Shown piece by piece: positions 18,875-27,427 of a DNA stretch of 64,000 nt (positions within the stretch are counted from its first letter, which is position 1; every line of letters starts with the position of its first letter). The notes beneath the pieces were generated by a model that worked only from the letters and a program-made list of their open reading frames with translations, ran no database searches and had not been told where the DNA came from. This DNA is from Streptomyces sp. ISL-12 (lineage in GTDB: Bacteria; Actinomycetota; Actinomycetes; Streptomycetales; Streptomycetaceae), in contig NZ_JAGGOO010000040.1 in NCBI RefSeq assembly GCF_018614415.1, positions 1 to 64,000 of the forward strand, written 5' to 3'. The translations under genes and the position numbers were made by a program.

Positions 18875-19252
18875 ATGGCCTCCGTTCTCCACATCGACGT
18901 GCCCTGGCTGCTCCAGCGCCACGAGGAAGTACTGCCGGACCAGCCCGTCGTCAACGACTTCTCCGCCCTGGTCGCCGCCGTCGCCCGGCACCGGGTCGAC
19001 CCGCCCCGCCTCGGCGTGGACTCCGACCCGGCCTGGCGGGCCGCCGCCCTGCTGCACACCCTCGCCGTGCTCAAGCCGCTGCCGTCGGCCAACGCCCGGT
19101 TCGCCTGCGCGACCGCCGTGGCCTACATGTTCGTCAGCGGTGCCGGCATCGACCCGCCCTACGGCGCGCTGGTCGACCTGGCCCGCGATCTGATGTCCGG
19201 CAAGGCCGACATCTACCGCGCGGCCGACCGGCTGCGCTCCTGGCAGATATGA
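18875..19252 (+). CDS. Fic/Doc-fold toxin-like protein with degenerate active site
   Basis: A 125-residue protein aligned by eye with Doc. The region that should read HxFx(D/A)N(K/G)R is KPLPSANAR at residues 67-75. The catalytic His is Lys67, Phe is Leu69, and the acidic residue is Ser71, while Asn73 and Arg75 remain. The surrounding helices (FACATAVAYMFVSGAGID) match the Fic core. Classical AMPylation or EF-Tu phosphorylation by the His mechanism is therefore unlikely. It may bind nucleotides without catalysis, use another chemistry, or act as a co-repressor. It is coupled to the RHH gene. Confidence 0.75.
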   Translation: MASVLHIDVPWLLQRHEEVLPDQPVVNDFSALVAAVARHRVDPPRLGVDSDPAWRAAALLHTLAVLKPLPSANARFACATAVAYMFVSGAGIDPPYGALVDLARDLMSGKADIYRAADRLRSWQI

Positions 19253-19475
19253 CGCCGGGGCCGACGCCGCGGCTCACATGAGGGCTGACTTTCCTTCAAG
19301 TGTGCAGGTTTCCCAAGTGCCTTGTTGACCTTCTGTGTTCGTGCCAGAGTGATGCCCCCGTGCGGGGGGTGACGGCCGGGTGACGCGCGCGCCCTGATGG
19401 ACCGGGTCCGCTTCACCGTCGGTGCGCGCTCCCCGCTGTCGGCATTCGCCTGCGCGTGGGAAGGAAAACCCCTCA

Positions 19476-21065
19476 GTGCCCACCCCTCGTCCCCCTCGTC
19501 CGCTCCGGCCCCCGTCCGGCGGAGACCCGGGGGAGTCCGACGACGCCCTCGCCGCCAGACTGCGGGAGCGTCCGGAGAACCTGGCCGCCTCCGCCGCCGC
19601 GCTGCTCACCGCGCGGCACTGGCGGCCGGCGCACGACTACGCCGCCATCTGCCTCGCCACCCCGGCGGACGTCGCCGCCATGGTCACCGCCGCCGCCTTC
19701 CGCAAGGTCCTGGACCGGCTCGCCCAGGGCGACCCCGCCGCGGCCCTGCGCCCCCGGCTCCTGGTGGCCGTGCGCGACACGGTCCGGCAGTGGGCCGCCG
19801 ACGACCGGCTACCCACGACCCTGCCGGAACTGCTCAAACCGGCGGGCGGACGCGGCATGCGCACCGCCAAGTCGCTGACCCCGGAGAACCGGACGCTGGC
19901 CGCGCGGGCCTTCGAGTCGCTCCCGGCGACCGCCCGCTGTCTGCTGTGGCACACGGAGGTCGAGGCCGAGCCCGTCAGCGTTCCGGCCGGCCTGCTGGGC
20001 CTCGACCACGACACGGCGTCGGCGGCGCTGGCGCAGGCGCGGGAGCACTTCCGCGAGGCGTGTGTGCGCGCCCACCAGCAGTTCGCGCCCACCCAGGACT
20101 GCCGGTTCCACAACCGCCTCCTCGACGTCCCGATCCGCCGGGGCACCGAACTGCTCCCGGACGTGCGCGAACACCTGGAACGGTGCCGGCACTGCCGGCA
20201 CGCGGCCGAACAGCTCACCCTGGCCGAGACCGGACCGGCGACCCTCATCGCCGAGGCCGTACTCGGCTGGGGCGCCCGCCGCTACCTCGACTCCCGGCCC
20301 GGCCGCGCCGCCCCCGGCCCCCGCGCCGGGGACACCGCCCGGCACCGCGGCGCCCGCACCGGCCTGCTGGCCCGGATGCCCGTGCGCCGCCCGCGCTCGG
20401 CCGGGTCGTTGCTCCGCGGCGTCGGCGCCGCCTCGGCGGGCGTCCTGATGACCGCGCTGGTGATCAACTCCTGGAGCTACGACGGGAGCAGCGCGGGACC
20501 GGCCGCCTCCACCGGCGTCGCCGGCCACGAGCCCTCCGCCTCGGCGCCCGCGCCCACCGGGGCCGCCGGACCGCCCGCCGCACCGCTCGGCACCCGGCTG
20601 CGCAACGAGGCCGCCGGGCTGTGCCTGGACGTCCCCGGCGTGCCGGAGGCCGGCGCGGGCGCCCGGCTGACGCCCTGCTCGTCGCGGTGGACCCAGCAGT
20701 GGACGTACGAGGACGACGGGCTGCTGCGGTCGGTGGCCGACCCCGGGCTGTGCCTGGACTCGCGGGCGGACGCCGGCGTCGTCGTCCTGGGCACCTGCGC
20801 AGACGAGGGCACCGCGCGGGGCTACGACGTGCGCTACGCCCTGACCACGGACGACGAACTGGTGCTCCGCCGGGACCCGCAGCTGGCCCTCGCCGTCACC
20901 GCCGCCGAGCCGGGCGCCGACATCGTGGTCAAGCTGCGCGACAACTCCACCGGACAGCGCTGGCGCACCGACCCGGCCCCGACCTCTCCGACGCGCTCCG
21001 GGCCGGCGTCGGCCGCCGGGCAGGGGGACCCGGCGGCGCGTTCCGTCGGACTGGCCGGCCGCTGA
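19476..21065 (+). CDS. Sigma-like/ZAS zinc finger/TM/ricin-B lectin fusion
   Basis: A 529-residue one-piece transmembrane sensor candidate. Residues about 60-110 resemble ECF sigma region 2, and about 139-197 resemble sigma region 4 (LAARAFESLPATARCLLW, then DTASAALAQAREHF). Next comes a ZAS-type motif H233-x3-C237-x2-C240 (REHLERCRHC) as in zinc anti-sigma factors. A TM helix spans about 312-331. A Ser/Ala/Pro linker leads to an outside ricin-B domain (about 372-497, LCLDVPG, QQWTYEDDG, GLCLDSR). GTG 19476 has GGAAGGAAAA upstream. DNA or core RNA polymerase binding is unproven, and the sigma-like part may be vestigial. Confidence 0.7.
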   Translation: MPTPRPPRPLRPPSGGDPGESDDALAARLRERPENLAASAAALLTARHWRPAHDYAAICLATPADVAAMVTAAAFRKVLDRLAQGDPAAALRPRLLVAVRDTVRQWAADDRLPTTLPELLKPAGGRGMRTAKSLTPENRTLAARAFESLPATARCLLWHTEVEAEPVSVPAGLLGLDHDTASAALAQAREHFREACVRAHQQFAPTQDCRFHNRLLDVPIRRGTELLPDVREHLERCRHCRHAAEQLTLAETGPATLIAEAVLGWGARRYLDSRPGRAAPGPRAGDTARHRGARTGLLARMPVRRPRSAGSLLRGVGAASAGVLMTALVINSWSYDGSSAGPAASTGVAGHEPSASAPAPTGAAGPPAAPLGTRLRNEAAGLCLDVPGVPEAGAGARLTPCSSRWTQQWTYEDDGLLRSVADPGLCLDSRADAGVVVLGTCADEGTARGYDVRYALTTDDELVLRRDPQLALAVTAAEPGADIVVKLRDNSTGQRWRTDPAPTSPTRSGPASAAGQGDPAARSVGLAGR

Positions 21066-21252
21066 TCAGCCGGTCTCCCCGCCGTCCCGGTCGTAATCGC
21101 GTGACAGGCCGTGCCGACAGCAGGCCTCCCGGGAGCGGACCACACACCGCCCGAGGGGGCGGGTGAGCACACCGTGCGGGTCGCCGTTCCGGGGCCGGAC
21201 GCGCCGGGAAACCGGCGCGGTGGCGCGGGCGGGGAGGCCGTCGTGCGCCTGG

Positions 21253-21492
21253 TCAGTCGCGCCGTCCCGCGCCGTCGGCCGGGGCGTCGCCGGGCTGTCG
21301 GCGGGCGCGGTGGCTGGTGTCGCACCACGGGAAGCGGCGGCTGCGGCGGCAGGTGCACAGGGCGACGCGGAAGCGGTCGGAGGAGACCGTCGTGCCGTCC
21401 TCCAGCTCGATCTCCACCGGGCCCTCCACCAGCAGGGGCCCCCGGCGCTGGACCGTGATCCGGCGGGGGGTGTCAGACGGGGAGTTCGGCAC
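21253..21492 (-). CDS. CDGSH iron-sulfur domain protein
   Basis: A 79-residue protein with one complete CDGSH motif: Cys46, Cys48, Cys57 and His61 (LCTCRRSRRFPWCDTSH), which would bind a redox-labile 2Fe-2S cluster with three Cys and one His. The N-terminal part (ITVQRRGPLLVEGPVEIE) is the usual beta strand lead-in of small bacterial CDGSH proteins. It overlaps the methyltransferase gene by 20 nt and closes a three-gene operon. A role in electron or Fe-S transfer to the iron enzyme of the same operon is inference. Confidence 0.92.
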   Translation of the reverse strand: MPNSPSDTPRRITVQRRGPLLVEGPVEIELEDGTTVSSDRFRVALCTCRRSRRFPWCDTSHRARRQPGDAPADGAGRRD

Positions 21493-22144
21493 GGACGACC
21501 ACCAGCTCTTCCTCGTTGTCGGTCCCGGACAGCAGACCCCGCCGCCGCAGCCAGGCCTCCCGGCCGCGCAGCACCGGGCCGAAGGCGATCCGGCGCCGCC
21601 GGGTCACCGCGGCCTTGAGGCCGGCGGCCCGCAGATGTCCGACGGTGCCGTCGGGGTCGCTGAACGCCGACTGCACCAGCAGCAGCACCCCGCCGGGCCG
21701 CAGTCGCGCGGGCGCCTGCCGGCAGATCCGGTCCAGGTGCAGCCGGCCGTCGTGGCCCGCCTCCCAGGCGCGGGCCGCGCCCCGTGGCCGCCGCGGCCCG
21801 GCGGGCGAGGGCACGTACGGCGGGTTGGCCAGGATCAGGTCGAAGGTCTCGCCCAGCACGGGGGTGAACAGGTTCCCGTGCCGCACCCGGACCGGCAGCC
21901 CGGCCCGCGCGGCGTTCAGCCGGGCCGTGCACACCGCCCGCCAGGACACGTCCACCGCGGTGACCCGGGCGCCCCGGCGGGCGGCGGCCAGGGCCAGCGC
22001 TCCGCTTCCGGTGCACACGTCGAGGACGTCCGCGCCGGCGGCGAGCGGCTCGTCGTTCAGGGCGTCGGACAGCAGCGCCGTGTCTTCTTGCGGGGCGTAC
22101 ACACCCGGCAGCACCAAGGGACTCACGCGTCCCGGGTACCCCAC
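21473..22144 (-). CDS. HemK2/MTQ2-like class I SAM methyltransferase
   Basis: A 223-residue methyltransferase. Motif I is DVCTGSGALALA (about 42-53), motif post-I is VTAVDVS (61-67), and NPPY at residues 107-110 is the signature of enzymes methylating a planar amide or amine nitrogen. The short length without the PrmC N-terminal helical domain fits the HemK2/MTQ2 group. Eukaryotic members modify a release-factor glutamine; the bacterial substrate here is unknown. It lies 3 nt after the iron-enzyme gene and overlaps the CDGSH gene. Confidence 0.85.
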   Translation of the reverse strand: MGYPGRVSPLVLPGVYAPQEDTALLSDALNDEPLAAGADVLDVCTGSGALALAAARRGARVTAVDVSWRAVCTARLNAARAGLPVRVRHGNLFTPVLGETFDLILANPPYVPSPAGPRRPRGAARAWEAGHDGRLHLDRICRQAPARLRPGGVLLLVQSAFSDPDGTVGHLRAAGLKAAVTRRRRIAFGPVLRGREAWLRRRGLLSGTDNEEELVVVRAELPV

Positions 22145-22147
22145 GGG

Positions 22148-23161
22148 TCAGGAAGTATGGGCCACGGCTTCCGTCAGCGGGGTGCGCAGGGACGAGCGGC
22201 CCGCCCGCCACTCGGTGAGCAGCCGGGCGGCGAGGAGGTCCTCGACGTGTCCGGTGGCGTCGATGCCGAAGACCACGTCGGGCGCGAGGTGCGGCTCCTG
22301 TTCCAGCAGACCGCCGATCACCTCGTGACGGACGACCTGCTCATGGACCGCGTCGGCCTCGACGTGCTCGTCGTAGAAGTGCTCGGCGGCCGGTCCGGCG
22401 CCGGTGCGGCGCATCGCCTCGGCCAGCCGCCGGGAGCCGGGCGAGGAGGTGATCTCGACGGCGGCGAAGTGGCCCACGAGGGCGCCGCGCAGGGACCGGT
22501 GCAGTCCGAACAGGGACATCATGTTCACGGTGGCCAGCGTCTCCGCGGACGCCGCGTCCAGATAGCGTCCGTACGTGGTGTCCAGGCCCAGGTCGGTCAT
22601 CAGGTCGGCGAACAGCCGGGCGTGCACGCGGTCGGCGCGTCCGCCGCCGTACTCGTCGTACTCCACGGCCGCCATCCCCGCCTTGGCCCGTCCCCACAGC
22701 CGGGGCAGCACCCAGGCGTGCGGGTCGGCCTCCTTCAGGTGGTACAGGGAGCGCTGGGCGGCGTACTCGCGCAGGTGCCACAGCTCGCCCTTGTCGCGCA
22801 GGAAGTGGGTGACTCCCGTGCCGTCCACCGGTTCCACCAGCAGGTCGCCGATCGCGTCCTCGACGGTGTCGTGGACGCGAGTGCCGGCCCGCAGGGCGGC
22901 CAGGAACCGGCCCTCCAGCGCGGCGCGGAAGCGGAGCAGGGCGGGGTCCCACTCCTTCTCGGCGTCCACTCCGGCGAAGCCGCGGTAGTGCAACTCGTAG
23001 CACTGGTAGAGGGCGAGCTGGAGGTCGTCGCCCCAGGCCGGGACGGATTCCACGGTCTCGGTCCGGGGGAGGGGGCCGGTGCCCCGCAGGTGGTCCCGGA
23101 CGGCCGCGGAGAGGGGGCCCCGAGGGGACGGCAGTGAAGGTTCTTCGCGGTCGGTGTGCAT
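22148..23161 (-). CDS. Iron-containing redox enzyme of the haem-oxygenase-like fold
   Basis: A 337-residue all-helical protein of the haem-oxygenase-like diiron oxidase/oxygenase group. Candidate metal ligands are Glu57 and His59 (CYELHYRGF), Glu167 and Glu170 (VEYDEYGGG), and the C-terminal cluster Glu265-His266, Glu268, Asp270 and His273 (YDEHVEADAVHE). The EYDEYGGG block is typical of proteins annotated 'iron-containing redox enzyme'. Related enzymes perform N-oxygenation, decarboxylation or C-C cleavage on amino-acid or fatty-acid substrates. No clear ribosome site marks the start; 23161 is preferred over 23194. First gene of an operon. Confidence 0.82.
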   Translation of the reverse strand: MHTDREEPSLPSPRGPLSAAVRDHLRGTGPLPRTETVESVPAWGDDLQLALYQCYELHYRGFAGVDAEKEWDPALLRFRAALEGRFLAALRAGTRVHDTVEDAIGDLLVEPVDGTGVTHFLRDKGELWHLREYAAQRSLYHLKEADPHAWVLPRLWGRAKAGMAAVEYDEYGGGRADRVHARLFADLMTDLGLDTTYGRYLDAASAETLATVNMMSLFGLHRSLRGALVGHFAAVEITSSPGSRRLAEAMRRTGAGPAAEHFYDEHVEADAVHEQVVRHEVIGGLLEQEPHLAPDVVFGIDATGHVEDLLAARLLTEWRAGRSSLRTPLTEAVAHTS

Positions 23162-23268
23162 GGGGTGGCGGGTACCCGGGAGGGCGGCCGGCATCCCCGT
23201 CAGGGGCGCGGGGAACCGCGCGACAAGCCCTCACCGCACCCGCGGCCGCCCCACGAGGGTCAGGCCCC

Positions 23269-23451
23269 TCAGTCGCGCTCCGACTGCTCCTGCGCCCCCG
23301 TGTTGGGGGAGATCGCGTCCCCCGCCTCGCCGCGGTGCCGCCGCTCCCGCTGCGCCTCGGGGTCGCGCGTCTCCGCCTCCTCGATCTCGCGCATGACCTC
23401 TTCCAGGGCCGTCTCGGGCTTCTCGCCGCCGTTCTCGCCGTTCTGGGTCAT
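23269..23451 (-). CDS. Small acidic hydrophilic protein
   Basis: A 60-residue, highly charged, probably disordered protein with a helical central stretch (ALEEVMREIEEAE) and no hydrophobic segment. The ATG at 23451 has an AAGGAG site 6 nt upstream on the minus strand, which supports it as a real gene. It lies 38 nt downstream of the Ppx/GppA gene on the same strand, so it is probably cotranscribed. No function can be assigned. Confidence 0.65.
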   Translation of the reverse strand: MTQNGENGGEKPETALEEVMREIEEAETRDPEAQRERRHRGEAGDAISPNTGAQEQSERD

Positions 23452-23489
23452 GAAAGCTCCTTGCCTCGGCATTCGAAAGTGGGTGGTGG

Positions 23490-24518
23490 TCAGTGCAGGG
23501 CCGCCGCGATCCGCAGCGGCACCGGGCCGCCCGGACCGACGGACTCCTCGTTCTGCTCGTCCTGCTCGTTCTGCCGGATGATCTCCGCCCACCAGGAGGG
23601 GCCGTCCTCGATGTGGCGCAGCAGCACCCCCTCGCGGATCGCCCAGGGGCAGACGGTCACCGTGTCCAGGCCGGTCAGCTTCATCGCGGTGTGCCCGATC
23701 ACCGCGCCGGCCAGGCTCTGCGCGGCGCGCGGCGCGGAGATGCCGGGCAGCCGGGCCCGTTCGGCGGCGGGCAGCGCGGCCAGCCGGTCGATCGCCGTCC
23801 TCAGGTCGCCGCAGTGCAACTCCCGCTCCACGAAAGGCCCCTGGCGGCCGGGCGCGGCACCGCACAGCCGCCCCAGCTGCTGGAAGGTCCGTGAGGTGGC
23901 CACGGCGGTGCGCGGCCCCTCCCAGCGGATCCGGGCCGCCGCGTCCCGCAGCTGGTGGCGCACCCGGCGGCGCAGCGCCCGGATCGCCTCCGGCGCCGGC
24001 GGGTCCTGCTCCCCGAAGAACTCGTGGGTCAGCCGATTCGCGCCCAGCGGCAGCGAGGCCACGAAGTCGGGCAGCCGGCCGCGGCCGAAGGCGACCTCCA
24101 GGGAGCCGCCGCCGATGTCGAGCAGCGCCAGCGGACCGGACCGCCAGCCCATCCAGCGCCGCGCGCCGAGGAAGGTCAGCTCGCCCTCCACCTCGCCCGG
24201 CAGGGTGCACAGGGCGACGCCCGTGCGGGCGCGCACGGCGCGCAGCACCTCCTGCCGGTTGGGCGCGGACCGCACCACCGCGGTCGCGAACGCCAGCGGC
24301 CCGGACGCGCCCCAGCGGGACGCGGTCCGGCTCGCGGCGGCGACCGCCTCTACCAGCCGTTCGACCGCCTCCCCGGGGATCGGCCCCCCTGGTCTGACCT
24401 GCTCCGACAACCGCAGCCGCCATTTGGCGGTGTGCACCGGCAGCGGTATCCCGCCCTCGGCGTCGGCCACCACCAGCCGGACCGTCTTCGACCCCACGTC
24501 CACCACGCTGATTCGCAT
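23490..24518 (-). CDS. Ppx/GppA-family phosphatase (exopolyphosphatase-like)
   Basis: A 342-residue ASKHA-fold enzyme. The first phosphate motif is DVGSKTVRLVVAD (residues 7-19), where most family members have DxGSNS, and the second is LLDIGGGSLEVAFG near 130-145. The conserved acidic residue of the EGELTF loop is present. The family hydrolyses polyphosphate or pppGpp. The short length without an HD domain fits actinobacterial short exopolyphosphatases. Start 24518 puts the first strand at the terminus; an ATG 18 nt upstream is possible, and neither has a strong ribosome site. Confidence 0.87.
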   Translation of the reverse strand: MRISVVDVGSKTVRLVVADAEGGIPLPVHTAKWRLRLSEQVRPGGPIPGEAVERLVEAVAAASRTASRWGASGPLAFATAVVRSAPNRQEVLRAVRARTGVALCTLPGEVEGELTFLGARRWMGWRSGPLALLDIGGGSLEVAFGRGRLPDFVASLPLGANRLTHEFFGEQDPPAPEAIRALRRRVRHQLRDAAARIRWEGPRTAVATSRTFQQLGRLCGAAPGRQGPFVERELHCGDLRTAIDRLAALPAAERARLPGISAPRAAQSLAGAVIGHTAMKLTGLDTVTVCPWAIREGVLLRHIEDGPSWWAEIIRQNEQDEQNEESVGPGGPVPLRIAAALH

Positions 24519-24597
24519 GCTGCCGCAGGTACCCATTTACCGAGCGGATCAACGTTGTTCACCGAGAGTTGGCCGGTCGAGGCCCCTTTACGGCCGG

Positions 24598-27426
24598 TCA
24601 GGCCAACTGGCGCCGCACCAGTTCGCGCAGTCGGCCGCCGGTGTCCGCGAGCAGGGCGGCCGGCGGCCCTTGCTGGACGACCTTGCCGTCCTCCATGACG
24701 ATCACGCGGTCGGCGTCCAGCACGGTGGACAGGCGGTGCGCGATGACGATCCGGGTGGCGTCGAGCGCCTTGGTGGACTCGATCACGGTGCGCTGCGTCG
24801 CGTTGTCGAGGGCGCTGGTCGCCTCGTCGAAGAAGAGCACCCGCGGCCGGCGGATCAGCGCCTGCGCGATCATCAGCCGCTGCCGCTGGCCGCCGGAGAT
24901 CGATCCGGCGCCCGAGACGATGGTGTGCAGGCCCATCGGCATCCGCCGGATGTCGTCGGCGAGCCCGGCCATCTCGGCCGCCGCCATCGCCTCCTCGGGC
25001 GTGTACGGCTGGGTGCCGCAGATGACGTCCAGGATCGACCCGGTGAACGGCTGGGCGTGCTGGAGCACCACCCCGCACTGCCGCCGCACCGCCGACTGGT
25101 CGAGGGCGGCCAGGTCCTGACCGTCGTAGAGGACGCTGCCGGAGAGCGGGCGGTCGAAGCCGATGAGCAGTCTGAGCAGCGTGGACTTGCCGCAGCCGCT
25201 CGGGCCGACGATCGCCGTGAACTCGCCCGGCCGCACCTCGAAGGACACGTCGTCCAGCACCAGCGGACCGTCGTCGGTGTACCGGAACGACAGCCGCCGC
25301 GCCTCGATCGCCCCCGTCAGCGGCCCCGGCCGGGTGCTTCCCGTGCGCACCTCCGGGGTCGCCTCCAGCACCGGCTTGATCTCCTCGAACAAGGGCAGCG
25401 CGGCCACCGCCGACACGAACGCGCCGGTCAGCTGGGTGACCGAGGTCAGCAGCATGGTCACCGAGGTGTTGAAGGTCAGGAACTGGGCCGCCGACATCGA
25501 GCCGCGCGCCGGACCCGCCAGCAGCATGAACATCAGCAGCGTGCACAGCGGCAGGTAGACCGCGCCGAGCACCGCGTTGAGGTTCTTGATGTGCCCGGCC
25601 TTGCGCTGCAGTTCCCGGCTGCGCGCGAACTGCCCGGCCCACGCCGCGTAGGCGTAGTTCTCGGCCGCCGCCACCCGCAGCTTGGGCAGGCCGCGCAGGG
25701 TCTGGAACGCCTGGTTGTTCAGCTTGTTGCCGAGCACCACGAGCCGCCGCTGCCAGCGCACCTGCCACAGCCCCAGCCCCAGGAACACCGCGGCGACGAC
25801 GACCAGCATGCCGACCGCCGCCAGCGCCATCGGCACGCTGTACCAGAGCAGCAGCGCCAGGTTCATCACCCCGACGGTCACCGACTGGGCCACCGTCGGG
25901 CCGACCCCGGCCAGCAGCCGGCGGATCTGGCTGATGCCCATGGCGGCACTGGCCAGTTCCCCGGTGGAGCGCTCGGTGAAGAACTTCGTCGGCAGCCGCA
26001 GCAGCCGGTCCCACACGGCGGGCTGGAGGGTGGCCTCGATCCGGCCCTCCAGGCGCAGGATGGTCAGGTTCTGCAGCAGCGTGAAGGCCGCCGCCACGAC
26101 ACCGCTGAGCATCACCGCCAGACAGACCTGCACGATCAGATCGGTCTGCGCCTTGGGCACGTACTCGCCGAGCACCTTGCCGGTGGCGACCGGCACCAGC
26201 GCCCCGATCGCCACCGTGACCAGGCCGGCCAGCAGGAGACGTGCCAGATCGCCGCGGGTGCCCTGGAGGCAGAACCGCAGCAGCCGCAGCGGACCGGTCC
26301 GGCGCTCCGGCAGCGGACGGTAGAACATCACCGCGCGCGGCTCGAACTCCCCGGCGTTCACCTTCTCCACCGGCGTCCGCCGGCCGGTCGCCGGATGCAC
26401 GGCCACATACCCGCCGCGCCGCCACAGCAGCGCCACCGGCGCCCCGGACAGCGCCCGGTGCCCCACCAGCGGCCCGACGTCCTCCCGCCACCAGCGCCCC
26501 TCCAGGCGTACCGCCCGGGTCCGTACCCGCGAGGCCAGCGCGATCCGCTCCACCTCGTCGAGGCGGTCGCTCTCGGCGGCGCCGCGCGCGGGCTCGGCGA
26601 GCGCGATCCCGGCGGCCCGGGCGACCAGCTCGCAGGCCGCGTACGTGGCGTCGGCGTCGGCGGCCGTGGCGCGCGGGTGGTCCCGCTTGCCGAGGGAGGC
26701 GAGCAGGGTGCGGTCCGCCTGGGCGCGCACCGCCTCGCCGGCCTTGATGCCGGCGGCGGCGCGGGTCTCGTGGGTGCGTTCCAGCTGCTCGATCCAGCGG
26801 TCCAGGGTGGTCAGCAGCCGGTACTGCTGGTCGACCATGGACTGCCACAGCGCCGGGTCCATCAGCAGGTCGGCCGCCGCCTGGTCGCCGTAGACCGCGC
26901 CGTACTGGACGCTGCCCGGCGGGACCTGCATCCAGAGCACGTCGTCGTCGCCGACCGCCCCCGCCTGGTCGCCGGCCATCGGCGCCTGGAAGAGGACGGA
27001 CAGCCCCCGGCCGACGCCGAGGGCGAGGGCGTACTCCAGCGGACTCGTCGTCGGCGGTACGTACTGGGGGTTGCCGTACTCGTCGTAGGACCAGGTCTGG
27101 GTGCTCGCCGGCTGGTACAGCTCGCGCAGTCCGACGCGGCGCACCACGCAGTCCCGCAGCGGGCGGGCGACCAGGGTGTGCCCGGGGCCCGCGACCGGGC
27201 CGAGCAGCAGCGCGCCCGCCTCCAGCCGGCCCAGGTGGTGCCAGGTGCCCTGCTGCCGCGCGTCCACCGCGAACAGGTCGACGGCGCCGGCCGCGACCAG
27301 CCACAGCACCTGCGGCCCTTCCAGATCCAGGCGGCTGAGCCCGGCGCAGTCGACCGGTGTGCCCAGCGTGCCCAGCGCGCCCAGGACGACGTCGCCCTCG
27401 GGGAGTCCGGGGTGTACGGAGGTCAT
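24598..27426 (-). CDS. NHLM-type bacteriocin export ABC transporter, second subunit
   Basis: A 942-residue transporter. The first 390 or so residues are a soluble accessory region with a cyclic-nucleotide-domain-like start. A six-helix exporter domain (about 430-690) and a nucleotide-binding domain (about 710-942) follow. The Walker A GPSGCGKST is at about 740-748, then signature SGGQRQRLM, Walker B VLFFDEATSAL and the H-loop IAHRLSTV. This matches the peptidase-lacking partner in NHLM/NHLP microcin export systems. It starts 1 nt after the stop of the peptidase-ABC gene, so the two are translationally coupled and likely form a heterodimer. Confidence 0.9.
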   Translation of the reverse strand: MTSVHPGLPEGDVVLGALGTLGTPVDCAGLSRLDLEGPQVLWLVAAGAVDLFAVDARQQGTWHHLGRLEAGALLLGPVAGPGHTLVARPLRDCVVRRVGLRELYQPASTQTWSYDEYGNPQYVPPTTSPLEYALALGVGRGLSVLFQAPMAGDQAGAVGDDDVLWMQVPPGSVQYGAVYGDQAAADLLMDPALWQSMVDQQYRLLTTLDRWIEQLERTHETRAAAGIKAGEAVRAQADRTLLASLGKRDHPRATAADADATYAACELVARAAGIALAEPARGAAESDRLDEVERIALASRVRTRAVRLEGRWWREDVGPLVGHRALSGAPVALLWRRGGYVAVHPATGRRTPVEKVNAGEFEPRAVMFYRPLPERRTGPLRLLRFCLQGTRGDLARLLLAGLVTVAIGALVPVATGKVLGEYVPKAQTDLIVQVCLAVMLSGVVAAAFTLLQNLTILRLEGRIEATLQPAVWDRLLRLPTKFFTERSTGELASAAMGISQIRRLLAGVGPTVAQSVTVGVMNLALLLWYSVPMALAAVGMLVVVAAVFLGLGLWQVRWQRRLVVLGNKLNNQAFQTLRGLPKLRVAAAENYAYAAWAGQFARSRELQRKAGHIKNLNAVLGAVYLPLCTLLMFMLLAGPARGSMSAAQFLTFNTSVTMLLTSVTQLTGAFVSAVAALPLFEEIKPVLEATPEVRTGSTRPGPLTGAIEARRLSFRYTDDGPLVLDDVSFEVRPGEFTAIVGPSGCGKSTLLRLLIGFDRPLSGSVLYDGQDLAALDQSAVRRQCGVVLQHAQPFTGSILDVICGTQPYTPEEAMAAAEMAGLADDIRRMPMGLHTIVSGAGSISGGQRQRLMIAQALIRRPRVLFFDEATSALDNATQRTVIESTKALDATRIVIAHRLSTVLDADRVIVMEDGKVVQQGPPAALLADTGGRLRELVRRQLA

Positions 27427-27427
27427 C

